From assembly GCF_000002425.4 (NCBI RefSeq), contig NC_037275.1:4763482-4827481 (forward strand): a stretch of DNA of 64,000 bases, in the 5' to 3' direction. Numbering within the stretch: the stretch's first letter is position 1; each line of letters begins with the position of its first letter. This document shows, piece by piece, positions 1 through 11,144 of the stretch. The position numbers were made by a program, and so were the translations under genes. This DNA comes from Physcomitrium patens. Taxonomy: Eukaryota; Streptophyta; Bryopsida; Funariales; Funariaceae. The notes under the pieces were generated by a model. The model saw only the letters and a list, made by a program, of their open reading frames with translations. It had not been told where the DNA came from and made no database searches.

Positions 1-803
1 CTACAATTATATAGAAACTACAAACAAGGATAAAAGATAGAATATAATCTATCCTAAATTTTATTTATTTTATAGCACAAATTTTCTATCTTTTATCTTG
101 ATTTTAATAGATGTTGTTTATAAAAAGCTTTAATCTTTTCTATTGTATTTGTAAGATTTTTTACTAGCTCGTATGTACATTTGCTAATATCATATTTGTA
201 CAAATAAATAAGATATTCTAATCTAAATCAATGCCACATTGAGTCTAAGACTTCTTCTACCTTGAATTTTTGATTATTATCTACTTTTGTAAGAAGTAAT
301 AGTATTTGTCTTCTTTCTAAAATATTTAGTGTCTAATATAGCTCCAAAAGAGACACATGAAATATGGGATGGATTTTTATAGACTCCAAAAGATGTAATC
401 GATAAGTAACTATATTAATTTTTTTATTAAATATAAATATAATTTATTACAAGAATAAATAGTATTAATATTATGACAAAGTAACCATATCTTATTACCA
501 TTGTGGAAATGAGGTTGTTGCTTATAGTAGGCATCTACATTGTTCATTTGTTGTTCTTAACCCTCTTTTAGTCATGCCTTCATTATTGTATATAACTTAG
601 ATAAATTATTTGCTAAATCTTTCGTCATAGAATTATTGACTTTTGAAAAGTCAAAAGCATCAAATAATGGATGTTAATCATAATTAGCAAAAAAAAAGTA
701 TTTGTTGCATAGAAGAATGTATCATAATATTATAAGTAAACTCTGCTAATAGCAAAAGAGTAATTCAATCATTTTATTAATAATTGATGATATACCTCAA
801 ATA

Positions 804-1121
804 CTATTGCAAAACTTGATTTAAATGCTCTATTTGTCCATTAATTTGAGGATAGAAAGCTGAAGGTAGTTTTATGTCTACTTTTGGAATCTTAAAAAGT
901 GTTCTCCAAAATCTTGATACAAATTGAGTTTTTTTATCTAATACAATATTTTTAGATAATCTATAATAGCAATAGATGTTATCAAGAAAAAATTGAGTTG
1001 TTTCTTTATTTGTGATAGATTTTATACATGATACAAAATACGCCATTTTGGTGAAATGATCTACTATCACACATATAGAGTCATAAGAACTTGAGATTGA
1101 AAGATCCATGATAAAAACCAA
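804..1121 (-). pseudogene. Gy1 integrase catalytic core fragment
   Basis: This open stretch of 105 residues reads through the core of a Ty3/gypsy integrase. The start MDLS is the region of the first catalytic Asp, LDKKTQF holds the second Asp, and NGQIEHLN holds the catalytic Glu, so all three acidic residues of the DDE triad can still be seen. In the intact family this domain inserts the cDNA into the chromosome. It is a fragment: the HHCC zinc-binding part upstream (about 1140-1500) is broken by stops, and nothing suggests that it is expressed. The assignment is firm because the same segment recurs in Gy3, Gy4, Gy5, Gy6 and Gy7. Confidence 0.85.
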
Positions 1122-1499
1122 TAAAAATAAAAAAACTCAAATTATTCTAGAATGAATAATGACTAATTTTTTTTGTAAGGTCGATGACAAGGAATTTTTG
1201 ATTTTGAGAAAATATCATAAGATTGCATAAAATCTTTGATCATCTTCTACATTTGAAGCCAACAATAATCTTTAGATATTAATTCTAAAGTCTTATTATA
1301 TCCAAAATATTTTACTACTGGAAAGTTGTCATGAGCTTGAAGAACACATAATCAAGCTTCACCTTCTAGAACATATAAGCATTCCTCAAATTATAATAGA
1401 TTGTTGTTGAATTCAAACTTAGAAGTATTATGAGACTTGGAAGGATTTTTCTTAATATTATAAATAAGAGGATTACAAGATATATTTGACTAAACTTGC

Positions 1500-2950
1500 T
1501 TAATAAAAGTTGAATCAACAATTGATATTGATTTCATTGCTCAAAGATAAAGATACTTTGGTTTCAAGAAAATTATCCATTGTTAATCAAAAGTAGCATC
1601 TTCTTCTTTCGGTGTAAGATAAGATTGTTTAAAGAATACATTTGACAAAATTTGTTATTTTTTTGGTCAATAAGTGATCTTAAATTGAAATCTTGATAAG
1701 AACATACTCCAATATAATTGGCAGCAATTTAAAACATGTATTGATATAAAATATTCAAGGTTCTTATGATATATATATATATATATATATATAATGACTA
1801 GACTAAGAGCATATTTTAAATAATAGTGCCATTCTTAAAATAAATCCATAACTGCAAGAAGTTATTTGTTATGGATCTCATAGTTGATCTCAACTATTAA
1901 AATTATTTTGGAATAAAAAGCTACTTGGTGAAGTTTATCATTTATTTCTATTCGTAATAATACAACATCCAAAGCAAAGTCTGATATATCTATTTCTATA
2001 AAAAATGGCTTAAAAAAGTTGATGCATTATAAGATTGATATAGAAATAAAGGTTATTTTTAAGTTTCAAATGTTATTTTTACTTCTTAATTCCATTGAAT
2101 TTTATCTTTATATGTCAAATATATATGTAGAGCTCCAACTTAAAAGAAGTCTTTGATAAAGATCTAAAAGTAAGTGACAAATTTTTAAAAATATTAGACA
2201 TCTTTTATCATTTTTGGGATTTTCTAATTCATAATAGTTTGAATTTTCTTAAGATCCATCATAAATCCATCATTTAAAATAATAAATCCTAAGAAGTCAA
2301 TTTGAATAGTATGAAATATATATATTTTCAATCTTAGCATAGAATCTTGGATCTCTTAGTTTTTGTAACACATAATAAACATTATGTTCATATTTTTTTT
2401 TATGTTTTTAAAATAAATTAAGATATTTTCTAGATAACAAACAAGAAAATCATTCAATTTTTTTCAAAGAATATTATTTATTAGATGTTAAAAAGTAGAT
2501 GGTATATTTTTAAATCCAAAAGATATGATATTATATTTAAAATATTCATATCTAATTTGAAATGAAGTCTTACATTCATTTTCTTCTTTAATATGTATTA
2601 GATTACATATCCCTTGTAGATCTATTTTTGTATAGATTTTAGCTTGATTCAATTAATCAAGAAATCTAGATATCAAAGATAGCAGATACTTATTCTTGAT
2701 GGTGATCTTAGTGAATCTTCAATAATCGACACACATCCATAATGATCTATTATTTTTCTTTATAAATAAAATTGAAGTTCTTGCTAGAAATTTGGAATGA
2801 TGTATGAAGTTTTTGGATAAATTTTCTTCAATATACTCTTTGAATTCAGTTAACTTATTTTATGATAAATTATAGATTGGTCTAAATTGATAGTTGAGTT
2901 TCTTCTTGAAGGTAAATTGAGCAATCATAGGAATAATATTCTAGAAGAGT
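1500..2950 (-). pseudogene. Gy1 reverse transcriptase and RNase H remnants
   Basis: Minus-strand translation, with stops and frame changes, gives RT landmarks in order: TKIDLQG (first catalytic Asp) near 2630, then CYLENILIY near 2430 in place of the YxDD box, so at least one catalytic Asp has been lost. Further along come tether and RNase H-like segments. No single reading frame survives. Similarity to the better kept RTs of Gy4 and Gy6 fixes the identity. Confidence 0.75.
1770..1793. repeat. AT microsatellite within Gy1
   Basis: Twelve AT units in the RNase H remnant of Gy1. Confidence 0.9.
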
Positions 2951-3049
2951 ATGTGAATTCTTCTTCTCAAATATATCTTAAAAATCTTGATATTGGTTAG
3001 GAATGCCATTTAAAGTCTTTTCACTATTAAAAACAGATGTGGCACAAAT

Positions 3050-3630
3050 GACACAAGACAATCCTTCTTTTGTAGTATAAAAGAAAGTTCTTATATCTAC
3101 AAACATAGGTTTGATTGTATTAGATTTATGATTTTTTATTTGATTAACTATATTCTTAGTTATACTTTCAGAAAAATGAAGACTATAAAAAAATCTAATC
3201 TATTCAAAGATTATATTTTTTTTAACCACAATAAATCTAAAATAACTAGATTATAAAGAAATTTAATGATATTAAATACTAAAAAATAAATATAATCATT
3301 AGTTATAATTTCTAATTTTTATTTATTTATTTATTTATTTTTTATAAATAATATCTCTAGAAGACAATAGATGACTATCTATGACTTTCGTATGAACAAA
3401 ATTTATTTTTTTAAATAAAAAGTTGTTATATCTTTTAATTTTTTTTTTTTATTTAAAAAATAAGCTGAGGCTCCTAAAACTAGCAAGGTAAAGGATTTGT
3501 GATCTTTAGGTCCTAAATTAACATCTATTATAAAACAAAGAGAGAATTTTGACAAAAGAATAGCAAAAATTGCATCATATTTTCTATACATAGATTGAAA
3601 TTTTTTCAAGTAAGCTTCCAAATTATCCAT
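3050..3630 (-). pseudogene. Gy1 aspartic protease remnant
   Basis: The reading frame at 3403-3630 contains FIIDVNLGPKDHKSFTLLVL followed by GASAYFLNKK. This matches the protease of Gy5 and Gy3 around the active site, which in the family is DSGA; here the Asp and Ser are replaced (VLGA). The C-terminal part continues to about 3050 with stops. The frame is only some 100 bp from the gag N-terminal fragment, so most of gag including the zinc knuckle is missing (compare Gy5, where about 700 bp separate them). Confidence 0.7.
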
Positions 3631-3733
3631 TATTAGATCATGTCATTTAAAAAAAAGATATAAACCATAATAATGCAAAACCAAAAACTAATATTTCAAT
3701 AAACTTGATTTGTGATCTTGAAATAATATAGCT

Positions 3734-4078
3734 TTAGAATTGATTTTTAATTGTTAGTTGTACTTGATTGATCAATCTTTGAAACTTTGATCTGATACTA
3801 TCAAACTTCTCAAATAAGGCAATTTTTGATTCTCTAATATTTGAATGGTGTTCTACTATAAGAGAAGAGATAAGTTTTTGTACAAATATAGAAGCAGCTC
3901 CAATCATCTCTATATCTCCACTTTTTGTCATTCTTGTTCTTTTTTGTGGTAGTAAATTGAGTTGATGCATTGAAAGCATTAATTTCCTCAATTTTACTTG
4001 CATTTGTGCCATTGCAATCTTTATTTTGACCAATTCTACCATAATAACACTTAAAAGAAAAGAAATATCTAATCTTGC
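3734..4078 (-). pseudogene. Gy1 gag N-terminal fragment
   Basis: Two overlapping minus-strand frames, 3734-4042 and 3834-4082, hold the family's gag start (MVELVKIKIAMAQMQ) and the conserved EKFDSIRSKFQRLINQVQL motif, whose counterpart in Gy4 is EKFDGTRSKFRRFLQQVKL. Gag forms the virus-like particle. A frameshift separates the two frames, and the C-terminal capsid and nucleocapsid parts are absent. Confidence 0.75.
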
Positions 4079-4232
4079 TCAAGATAAATAAAAAAAGAAT
4101 ATAAGAACAAAGAAAAAAAATATCAATTTAGAAGAAGATAATATAGAACTTCAAATACGCTTATGTCTTATCAATAGAAAGAGATAATCTAATTTTAATC
4201 AAGAAAAGATAAAGCTTTGATATTATAAGTAT

Positions 4233-4747
4233 ACTCTTGTCAATCTGAAAAAGACAAGATAATATTAATAAATAAAGTAAAGATAGTTTTAAAGTTGAAT
4301 TATTTGATCATAATAAAATAAAAAACTATAGAGATTTAAAATAAGTATAGGGCTAATTTCTATATAAAAAAATAGAAAGAATACTTAAAATTTTTAAAAT
4401 TCAAGAATTTGGGTGTTTACCTAGAAATTACATGGTGATGTATTATAGGACCTCCAAAACATGTTTACTTTATACAATACATATTTTACCTTATAAGATA
4501 AGTTTTTTTATATGGATAAAATATATTTAGCTTATTTTGCAATCTACTAATATATATGGCACGTAATTAACTTGTTGACCAAATTTTTAACCTACCAATC
4601 AACTATAAATACTTGTAAAATTAAAGCAGCATCTATGAAGATTCTAAAAAGCTTTCTTAAAAGATATTATAAAATTAATCTATTTTATCTATTTTTATCT
4701 ATTTATATTATTTAAATAATAATTCTAATAAATATAAATCTATGATA
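4233..4747 (-). repeat. Gy1 5' LTR and adjoining primer site
   Basis: On the minus strand the LTR begins TATCATAGATTT, the family start TGTCATAGA with G to A, at 4747. It contains the U3 block shared with Gy3 and Gy5 (4437-4700). The sequence immediately after its end reads ATTGACAAGAGT (plus 4233-4244), the same primer-site motif as in Gy4. The R/U5 half (4245-4430) is poorly conserved, and I could not find the CATTCTTGTCA transcript-start motif in it. Confidence 0.7.
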
Positions 4748-5753
4748 TTTTATTCAAATCTTTATTCTTCATGCCTTTTAAATAGTCAATTATCACATGC
4801 AATGGCTTAAGCAATAAATTATTCTAAAGAATTTACTTTTGACATTATTAATAACAAATCTTTGATGCTATCTTTCAACCTATATCAAAATTGATTCATA
4901 AGAACTTTATTATCTTAATTCACATTGCAAGCAAGTATTTAGAATTGAACAATATAATTGATGGTTGATTGTAAATTTTATCATAAAGTTAAAAGCTTGG
5001 TCACTGCTACTATTTTTTAATCATTTTTTTTAAATGTGGCTTTAAAGACTTTTAGAAATGAATTCAAATTATAAAGGATTTAAAAATCTTTTTTCATCAA
5101 AGATGTAAATTAAAAAAGAGTATTTCTAGATAAAAATATGCAAATGAATTCAATTTGAGTATATCCATCAAGATATCAAAAATAATGTAATCTTAAATAG
5201 AGTTTACTTTATTACAAAAATCTTTGAAATTTTGATCTTTTTCCATAAAACTTCTCGCATATATTAATCCTTGCCTCTTTTATGCTTGTAGAAGTAAGAT
5301 TTTTTGAATTTAGTTATAAGGCTGATCTATTTATTTCTCCTAATTATACAACTTCTTTGTATAGATTAGACTTCTTCCATAGATATAAGAATAGTGCTTC
5401 TATGGTAGGCATTAGTAATATATTAAATTTCTATTCTAAAAATGTTGATAAGTTTATAAATATCTACAATAATTATAAATCTATTCTCTTATTTATTAAG
5501 TATAGCATCTATGACTTTTTCTTCCATTTTAAACAAATTAACATATTTGCAAGTCAAATTAGACAAAGATAATCTAAAACCTCTTATATCAAATGAAATT
5601 TTTTACAAAGAAGAATAGTCTACATTCTTTCAGAAAAAAATTAATATTAAAAAATTAAATTATTTATTTCAAGGTGGTAATCTATAACCTTCAAAATACA
5701 ACAATAGAAGTAAGATAATTCACTCTTTTCTTAAATAAGATAAAAATAGTGAA
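4748..5753 (-). pseudogene. Gy2: gag and leader of an older gypsy element
   Basis: Minus-strand reading of 5180-5250 matches the gag segment of Gy3 at 12190-12240 (GAAGTTTxATGGAAAAAGAT and what follows). The stretch 5640-5753 matches the gypsy leader seen after the Gy4 5' LTR (TTGTATTTTGAAGGTT). Gy1 lies on the left and the Gy3 LTR on the right, both inserted into this element. The sequence that resumes at 30639 looks like the rest of its primer-site region (ACTGACATTGCAAGATT). An unrelated open frame on the plus strand at 5282-5572 is antisense to gag and is not a gene. Confidence 0.6.
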
Positions 5754-6157
5754 TTTACATATGCTTCTAGTTAATTGGTAGGTTAGGAATTTAATTAATA
5801 AGTTAACCACGTACCATACATGTTATTAGCTTGCAAAATAAGTTAATTATATGGCGCACATATAAAAAACTTACCTTACAAGTTAAAATATGTGTCTTGC
5901 AAAGTCAGCTCATTTTGGAGGTCCAATAGAATATTGCCATATAGCTATTAATTAGATAGTATATATAAAGAGAAGAGTGAAGCCTTCTTCACTCTTATCA
6001 ACATCTTTTTAGTCTTAAGTCTTATTTCAAGACTTTCTAGTCTTCTTATCTTTGGCAATAGCTATTCTAGTTTAATAATATATCATCTTTAAGTGATTTT
6101 TTAATTCTTGTGAGTGACATAAGAATATATTGAGAATTTCTTTCTTTGAGATTCATA
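5754..6157 (+). repeat. Gy3 5' LTR, partly deleted at its left end
   Basis: The block from 5790 to 6157 aligns with the LTRs of Gy4 and with the Gy3 3' LTR: the GGAGGTCC box, the TATA box (about 5955-5962), the CTTCTTCACTCTTATCA start region and the end GAGATTCAT. The first 100 bp or so of U3 appear lost. The last few bases (TACTTAATA) lie at 11670-11678, on the other side of Gy4, because Gy4 inserted 10 bp short of the LTR end. Confidence 0.75.
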
Positions 6158-6707
6158 TGTCATGGACATATATATTTACCTCAATAGTTACTTATATGAT
6201 TAAGTAGAAGTAGGTAAATATAGAATAATTTCATAAAGTCTTTTAAAAAAGCTTTTTAAAAGCTTCATAGATGCGGCTTTGATTTTAGATGTATTTCTAG
6301 ATTAAAAAATTAGCCAAAAAGCTAACCTTGTATTGGTAGCTTGTGGAACAAGTTATCTCCGTGTAGTAGATTATAGAATAAGGCAACTATGTGGTACATA
6401 TATAGATAACTTGCCTTGCAAGATAAGACATGTGGTTAGTAAAGTCAACACATATTGGAGGTCCTATAGGACATTACCATGTAGCTTTTAGTTAGATAGT
6501 ATATATGGAGGCAAGAGTGAAGCCTTCTTCATTCTTGTCAGTGCACTCCTAGTCCTTAGTCTTATTCCAAGACTTTCTAGTCTTTTTGTCTTTGGAAATA
6601 GCAATTCTAATTCAATAATATATTATTTTTGAGTGATTTTCTAGTTCTTTTCAGTGACACTAGAGTGCATTGAGGGTTTTCTTTCTTTGAGATTCATGTC
6701 CTTGATA
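6158..6707 (+). repeat. Gy4 5' LTR with promoter and transcript-start motif
   Basis: The LTR starts TGTCATGGACATA and ends CCTTGATA (from CCTTGACA). A TATA box TATATAT lies at 6500-6506. The motif CATTCTTGTCAG (6530-6541) lies 30 bp downstream, where transcription should start. The sequence next to the LTR, TTGACAAGAGTG (6710-6721), is complementary to it over 12 positions if two G-U pairs are allowed. The 5' and 3' LTRs differ at many sites, so this is an old insertion. Confidence 0.85.
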
Positions 6708-6708
6708 A

Positions 6709-6721
6709 TTTGACAAGAGTG
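6709..6721 (+). promoter_or_regulatory. Gy4 candidate self-priming primer-binding site
   Basis: TTTGACAAGAGTG follows the LTR end directly. It does not begin with the TGG that pairs with the CCA end of tRNAs, but it pairs with the predicted 5' end of the element's own RNA (CATTCTTGTCAG, 6530-6541). The arrangement resembles that known for Tf1 of fission yeast. Confidence 0.6.
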
Positions 6722-6918
6722 CTAACATATTGTTTCTGTCTTGTTTTAGAAGTGAGTAGATTACTCCACTTCTATTGTTGTATTTTGAAGGTTGCAGACT
6801 ACTTACCTTTAAACAAAAAGTCTCATTTTCTAACACTGATCTTTTTCTTAAAGAGAGTTTTTCTTAAAGAGAGATTATAGATGCTCCTCTCAATTGAAGT
6901 GAGAATAGATTTGCAACT

Positions 6919-7425
6919 ATGGCAGATCTTCATGAGCTTGTCAACACTCTAAGAGTGGAAATCTCACGTATTTCCAACGTGAATCATGGAAGTATTATGC
7001 CTACGCCTATGGAAGAAGTTCAGAGTCTGTGGCAAGAAGTTGTGCACTTGAAAGAAGCAAGTAGATCAACATCACAACTAAATTCAAGGAGTTTTGCTTC
7101 TACAAGTATGACAAGGACAAGGATTAGTATGCATGAGAAGTTTGATGGAACAAGATCAAAATTTCGAAGATTTTTGCAACAAGTCAAGCTTTATCTAAGG
7201 TTACAGCCTTTCTAATATCTTGATGGATTTATCCAAGTTGGATTCATAGGCACACTGCTATCAAGAAGTGCTATCTCTTGCTTTGCACCTTTAATGGAAA
7301 AAGATTCATGACTCCTTTATGATTTGAATTCATTCTTAAAAGTATTTACGGCCACATTCGGAGAAAGTGATCAAGAATGAGTAGCAGAGACCAAGGTTTT
7401 ATCCTTACAATAAGGATCTCCCTGT
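6919..7425 (+). pseudogene. Gy4 gag, N-terminal part
   Basis: The frame opens at ATG 6919 (MADLHELVNTLRVEISRIS) and stays open for 98 residues, ending with the family motif EKFDGTRSKFRRFLQQVKLY. A stop at 7213 follows, and degraded capsid sequence continues to about 7425. There the text jumps straight to the end of the protease (VILGLSWLEK-like, 7430-7500), which skips roughly 900 bp that Gy3 still has. The zinc knuckle and protease active site are therefore missing. In intact relatives gag would build the particle. Confidence 0.8.
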
Positions 7426-7429
7426 AATT

Positions 7430-8580
7430 CGGTTATTTTAGGATTATCATAGCTAGAAAAATATAACCCTCAAATAAATTAGATTTCTCATAACCTTAAC
7501 TTTCTTGATAGTATAATCCAAGATTGCATTAGTAAAGTAGAAGTATGTAAGTCCAATATGTCCAAACCTTTATTAATAGGTATAAAAACTTTCATGCATG
7601 CTGCAAAAAAAAGATCATCTTTTGCTATATATGCTATGCCTATTTCTAATGGTGAAATAACGTCAAGTGGTATTCCTAAGCAATATCAAGAATTCTTGGA
7701 TGTTTTTGAAAAGAAGAATGCAGATATTCTCCCCGAGCATTGACCTTATGATTGTTCAATTGATCTACAAGAAGGAGTTCAACAATAATTCTGATCAATC
7801 TATAGCTTATCGAAGAATGATTTGGCTGCATTAAATGAGTACATTGATGAAAATTTGGCAAAAAACTTCATACATCATTCTAAATCTCTAGCTGGGGCTC
7901 CTATCTTATTTGTGAAGAAGAAAGACGTATCTCTGTGAATGTGTATAGATTATCAAGAACTCAACAAGTTCACCATCAAAAATAGGTATCCTTTGCCTTT
8001 GATTTCAGGACTTCTTGACCAAATCAATCAAACAAAGATCTATACCAAAATAGATCTACAAGGAGCATACAACTTAGTTCTTATCAAAGAATGAGACAAA
8101 TGGAAGATTGCTTTTTAAACTAGGTATGGATATTTTGAATATAATGTCATGCCTTTTGGACTCACGAATGCACCGACCGCTTTTCAACATCTTATGAATG
8201 ATGTTTTTTGTGAGTTTTTAGATTTTTTTATTGTTTGCTATTTAGACAACATTCTAATCTACTCTAAGAACACAAAAGAATATGGGCTTCATGTTCATCG
8301 CGTGTTACAAAAACTTAGAGATGTAGGATTATATGCCAAGTTGGAAAAGTGTGTATTCTACACTACTCAATTTGATTTTTTAGAGTACATCATTTCTAAC
8401 GAATGCCTTATGATGGATTCTAAGAAGGTTCAAACTATCATAGATTGGAAGATTCCAAGAACAGTACGAGATGTGCAATGCTTTTTGGACTTTGCTAATT
8501 ACTATCGAATCTTCATTAAATTTTTTTCTAAAGTTACAGTTCTACTTATACCTTTGATTTGTAAAGACAAACTTGATTGA
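7430..8580 (+). pseudogene. Gy4 protease end and reverse transcriptase
   Basis: Protease C-terminal sequence (7430-7545) is followed by the linker frame 7558-7743 (MSKPLLIGIKTFMHAAKKRS), which ends in FEKKNADILPEH, the usual lead-in to a gypsy RT. RT motifs follow in order: [19 protein letters not shown] with the first catalytic Asp (about 8055), the frame 8149-8580 with MPFGLTNAPTAFQHLMN, and CYLDNILIYSK in place of YLDD. The second Asp of that pair has become Asn, consistent with G to A. Several stops (TGA, TAA) interrupt the frame. Confidence 0.85.
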
Positions 8581-9097
8581 AATAAAGAAGCAAAAGCATC
8601 ATTTGATGCTTTAAAGAAGGAATTTATTTCTGCATCAATCTTATATTGCGTTGACTTCTCCAAGGTATTTTTTTATAGAAACTGACGTGTCAGATTTTGA
8701 TATAGGTGCCATATTGTCACAAATGGGAATAGATGACAAACTCCATCCAATAATTTTCCATTCGAGGAAATTTTGAGTAGCCAAGATTAATTATGAGATC
8801 CATAACAAAGAATTCTTTGCAATCATGGATTCATTTGAAGAATGGCATCATTATCTAGAAGACACCTCAAGTCCACTTATTGTGTATACAGACCATAAGA
8901 ACCTCGAGTACTTCATGTCAGCATATGTCTTGAATTGTCGTCAAGTCCATTGGAATATGATTTATTTAGATTCAATTTTAAATTCATTTATTAATCAAAA
9001 AAATAACAAGGTCTATCAGACTCTCTTTCTAGATGTTCTTATCTTACACCAAATAAAGGAGATGCATCTTTTGATCAACAAAGATCAATTCTCTTGA
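8581..9097 (+). pseudogene. Gy4 RNase H domain
   Basis: After a stop at 8578 the RT-RNase H connection continues with a frame change near 8670 (ETDVSDFDIGAILSQ, with the first Asp of RNase H), then HPIIFHSRKF and, in the frame 8825-9097, VYTDHKNLEYFMSAYVLN with a further conserved Asp. RNase H removes the RNA strand during cDNA synthesis. The normal DALSR box at the domain end is not recognisable; the sequence reads into the linker to integrase. Confidence 0.75.
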
Positions 9098-10110
9098 AGC
9101 CCAAATATTTTCATCTTCGAGCTATAAAATCAACAATGACTATTGATTCAACATTTGTGAGGCAAATTCAATCAAGCATGTCTTCTGATCTTCTTGTTCA
9201 AGATATCAAGGTTACTTCCTCTAAGTCTCATGATACTTCCAAGTTTGAATTCAAGAATAATCTATTATATTTCAAAGGACGCCTATATGTTCTAGAAGGT
9301 GAAGCTCGATTACGTGTTTTTCAAGCTCGTCATGATTTTCTAATAGCAAGATATTTTGGGTATAATAAAACCTTGGAACTAATATCTAGGGATTTTTAGT
9401 GGTCACAAATATAGAAGGTAGTCAAGGATTTTGTATAATCTTGTAATGTTTGCTCAAGTTCAAAAATTCCTTGTCATCGACCTTGCGGACTTTCTTAGTC
9501 GTTATCCATTCCAAAACAACTATGGTCTTATGTTTCCATGGATTTCATCACGGATCTTCTAATCTCAAGTTCTTATGATTCTATATTTGTGATAGTAGAT
9601 TGTTTTACCAAGATGGTACAATTTGTATCATGTACAAAATCTATCATAGGTGAAGAAATAACTAAGCTTTTCATTGATAATTTCTATTACTATCATGGAT
9701 TACTAAAGGATATTATATCGGATAGGAGGACTCAATTTGTATCAAGATTTTGAAGAATCCTATTCAAGATTCTAAAGGTAGATATAAAGCTTTCTTCAGC
9801 TTTTCATCTTCAAATTGATGGACAAATGGAATGGGTAATTCAAGTTCTGGAGCAGTATTTGAGATGTACTATCACTATCATTAAGATGATTGGACAACTC
9901 TTTTACCATTGGCAGAGTTTGCAAATAATAATTTGGTACATTCTTCCACTCAACAAACATCTTTCTTTGCCAATTATATTTATCATCCACATCTTGATAC
10001 TTTTGACTTTTCAAAAGTTGATAATCTTATGGCTGAAGATTTAGCAAATCGCTTGTCAGAGCTACATAGAACAATGAAGATACAATTAAAAGAAGCTAAA
10101 GAATGACAAA
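9098..10110 (+). pseudogene. Gy4 integrase
   Basis: The frame 9094-9399 holds the zinc-binding HHCC region: HDFLIARYFGYNKTLEL, where the second His is Tyr, and after a stop SCNVC. The catalytic core follows at 9538-9753 (MDFITDLLISSSYDSIF with the first Asp, SDRRTQF with the second), and DGQMEWVIQ near 9820 supplies the Glu. The frame 9909-10106 (LVHSSTQQTSFFANY) is the C-terminal part of the core. Stops and small frameshifts separate the pieces. Confidence 0.85.
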
Positions 10111-10389
10111 AGACCAACGTGGATGCCTATCGCAAGGAGCAACCACAATATAATATGGATGACAAGGTATGGTTACTTTGTCATAATATCAAGACTATTT
10201 GTCCTTGTGATAAATTAGATTATTGTAGGCTGAGACTTTTTTTTATTTCAGAATAATTCAATTATGTTGCCTATCGATTACATCTACCAGAGTCTATAAA
10301 GACCCACCATGTATTTCATGTGTCTCTTTGAGAACCGTATAAAATAGTGAATATCTTGAGAAGAAGACAAATACCACTTCTTCCTATAG

Positions 10390-10580
10390 AAGTGGATAAT
10401 AATTAAGAGTTTGAGATGGAAGAAGTCTTAGACTCAAAGTGGCGCTGAAGTAGGTTGGAATATCTTGTTCATTGGTGTGGATATGATATTAGTGAACACA
10501 CATGGAAGCCATGAAAGAATCTTTCAAATGCAGCAAAGAAAGTTGAAGTCTTTTATCAACGACATCCATCAAAACAAAGA
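10390..10580 (+). pseudogene. Gy4 chromodomain
   Basis: Translation gives EFEMEEVLDSKWR, then SRLEYLVHWCGYDISEHTW, then NLSNAAKKVEVFYQRHPSK. This is the fold signature of retrotransposon chromodomains (EVEEILD, LEYLVKWKGY, TWEP, NL). In chromoviruses this C-terminal integrase module steers insertion to chromatin carrying particular histone marks. Two stops (TGA after KW R and within WKP) break it. Confidence 0.85.
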
Positions 10581-10671
10581 TAAAGAATAGCAAACCTTTA
10601 CTATAAAAAAAATAAGATCAAAAGAAAATAATATTCTATCTTCTATCTTTCATTATAACTTTTATATATTT

Positions 10672-11102
10672 GTGATGAAATAGAGCACCAACAACCAGCA
10701 GATTCAACTCAAGAGCTTTCATTTGGAGACTTACTAGACGAGAAATTGCAATTGTCACAATCTTCAAGATGATGAAATCAAGATGAAGATCTTGAAGAAT
10801 AACATGTTTTTCCTCGAATAGATGGCGAGATACAATGTATTTGGTATTACGACCTTAGAAGAGATTCCCGATGTTTAGTGATTTTATTAGAGGTAGGAAC
10901 AACTCATGATGGTATTTCAAATATTTTATTTGAAGGAAGTTATGAAGGCCTCAACAATGACCAAATAATAGGATGGTCTTTTCACTCTAGTATGGGACAC
11001 TATAGATGGTTGAGAAGACCTATCAACCATCTTCAAAGAGAGCAAAGATCGGAGTATGTAGCAAATATAATTTGTCGCATCTTGGACATCCTCAACATAT
11101 GA
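10672..11102 (+). pseudogene. Gy4 3' ORF downstream of the chromodomain, unknown
   Basis: An acidic, Gln-rich lead (EIEHQQPADSTQELSFG) is followed by the frame 10878-11102 with LLEVGTTHDGISNILFEG and SMGHYRWLRRPINHLQREQR, then SEYVANIICRILDIL. The same segment, in the same place between chromodomain and polypurine tract, is present in Gy3, Gy5, Gy6 and Gy7. The common pattern is GHYxWLxxPxNxLxREQxxEY. I do not recognise the family. It follows the pol frame closely and might be a C-terminal extension of Pol rather than a separate protein. Confidence 0.65.
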
Positions 11103-11144
11103 AGACCGTTCCTCATAGAACTCGTCCCTAGAAATGGGTGATAA

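Larger units (their letters stand above)
1..4747 (-). mobile_element. Gy1: chromodomain Ty3/gypsy element, 3' part beyond the window
   Basis: Minus-strand remains of a chromovirus can be followed from right to left: LTR (4245-4747), leader, gag (3734-4078), protease (about 3050-3630), RT (about 2150-2950), RNase H (about 1600-2050), integrase (804-1500) and a chromodomain-like stretch (about 200-350). The 3' LTR lies outside the window. The order is that of Ty3/gypsy (integrase after RT), and the sequences align by eye with Gy3, Gy4 and Gy5. Reading frames are broken throughout, so the copy is dead. Its LTR start abuts gag-like sequence of another minus-strand element (Gy2), so Gy1 probably inserted into Gy2. 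Confidence 0.85.

Noticed and set aside
5282-5572. Possible plus-strand gene of 96 codons
   Set aside because: It is antisense to Gy2 gag-like sequence and has no recognisable content.
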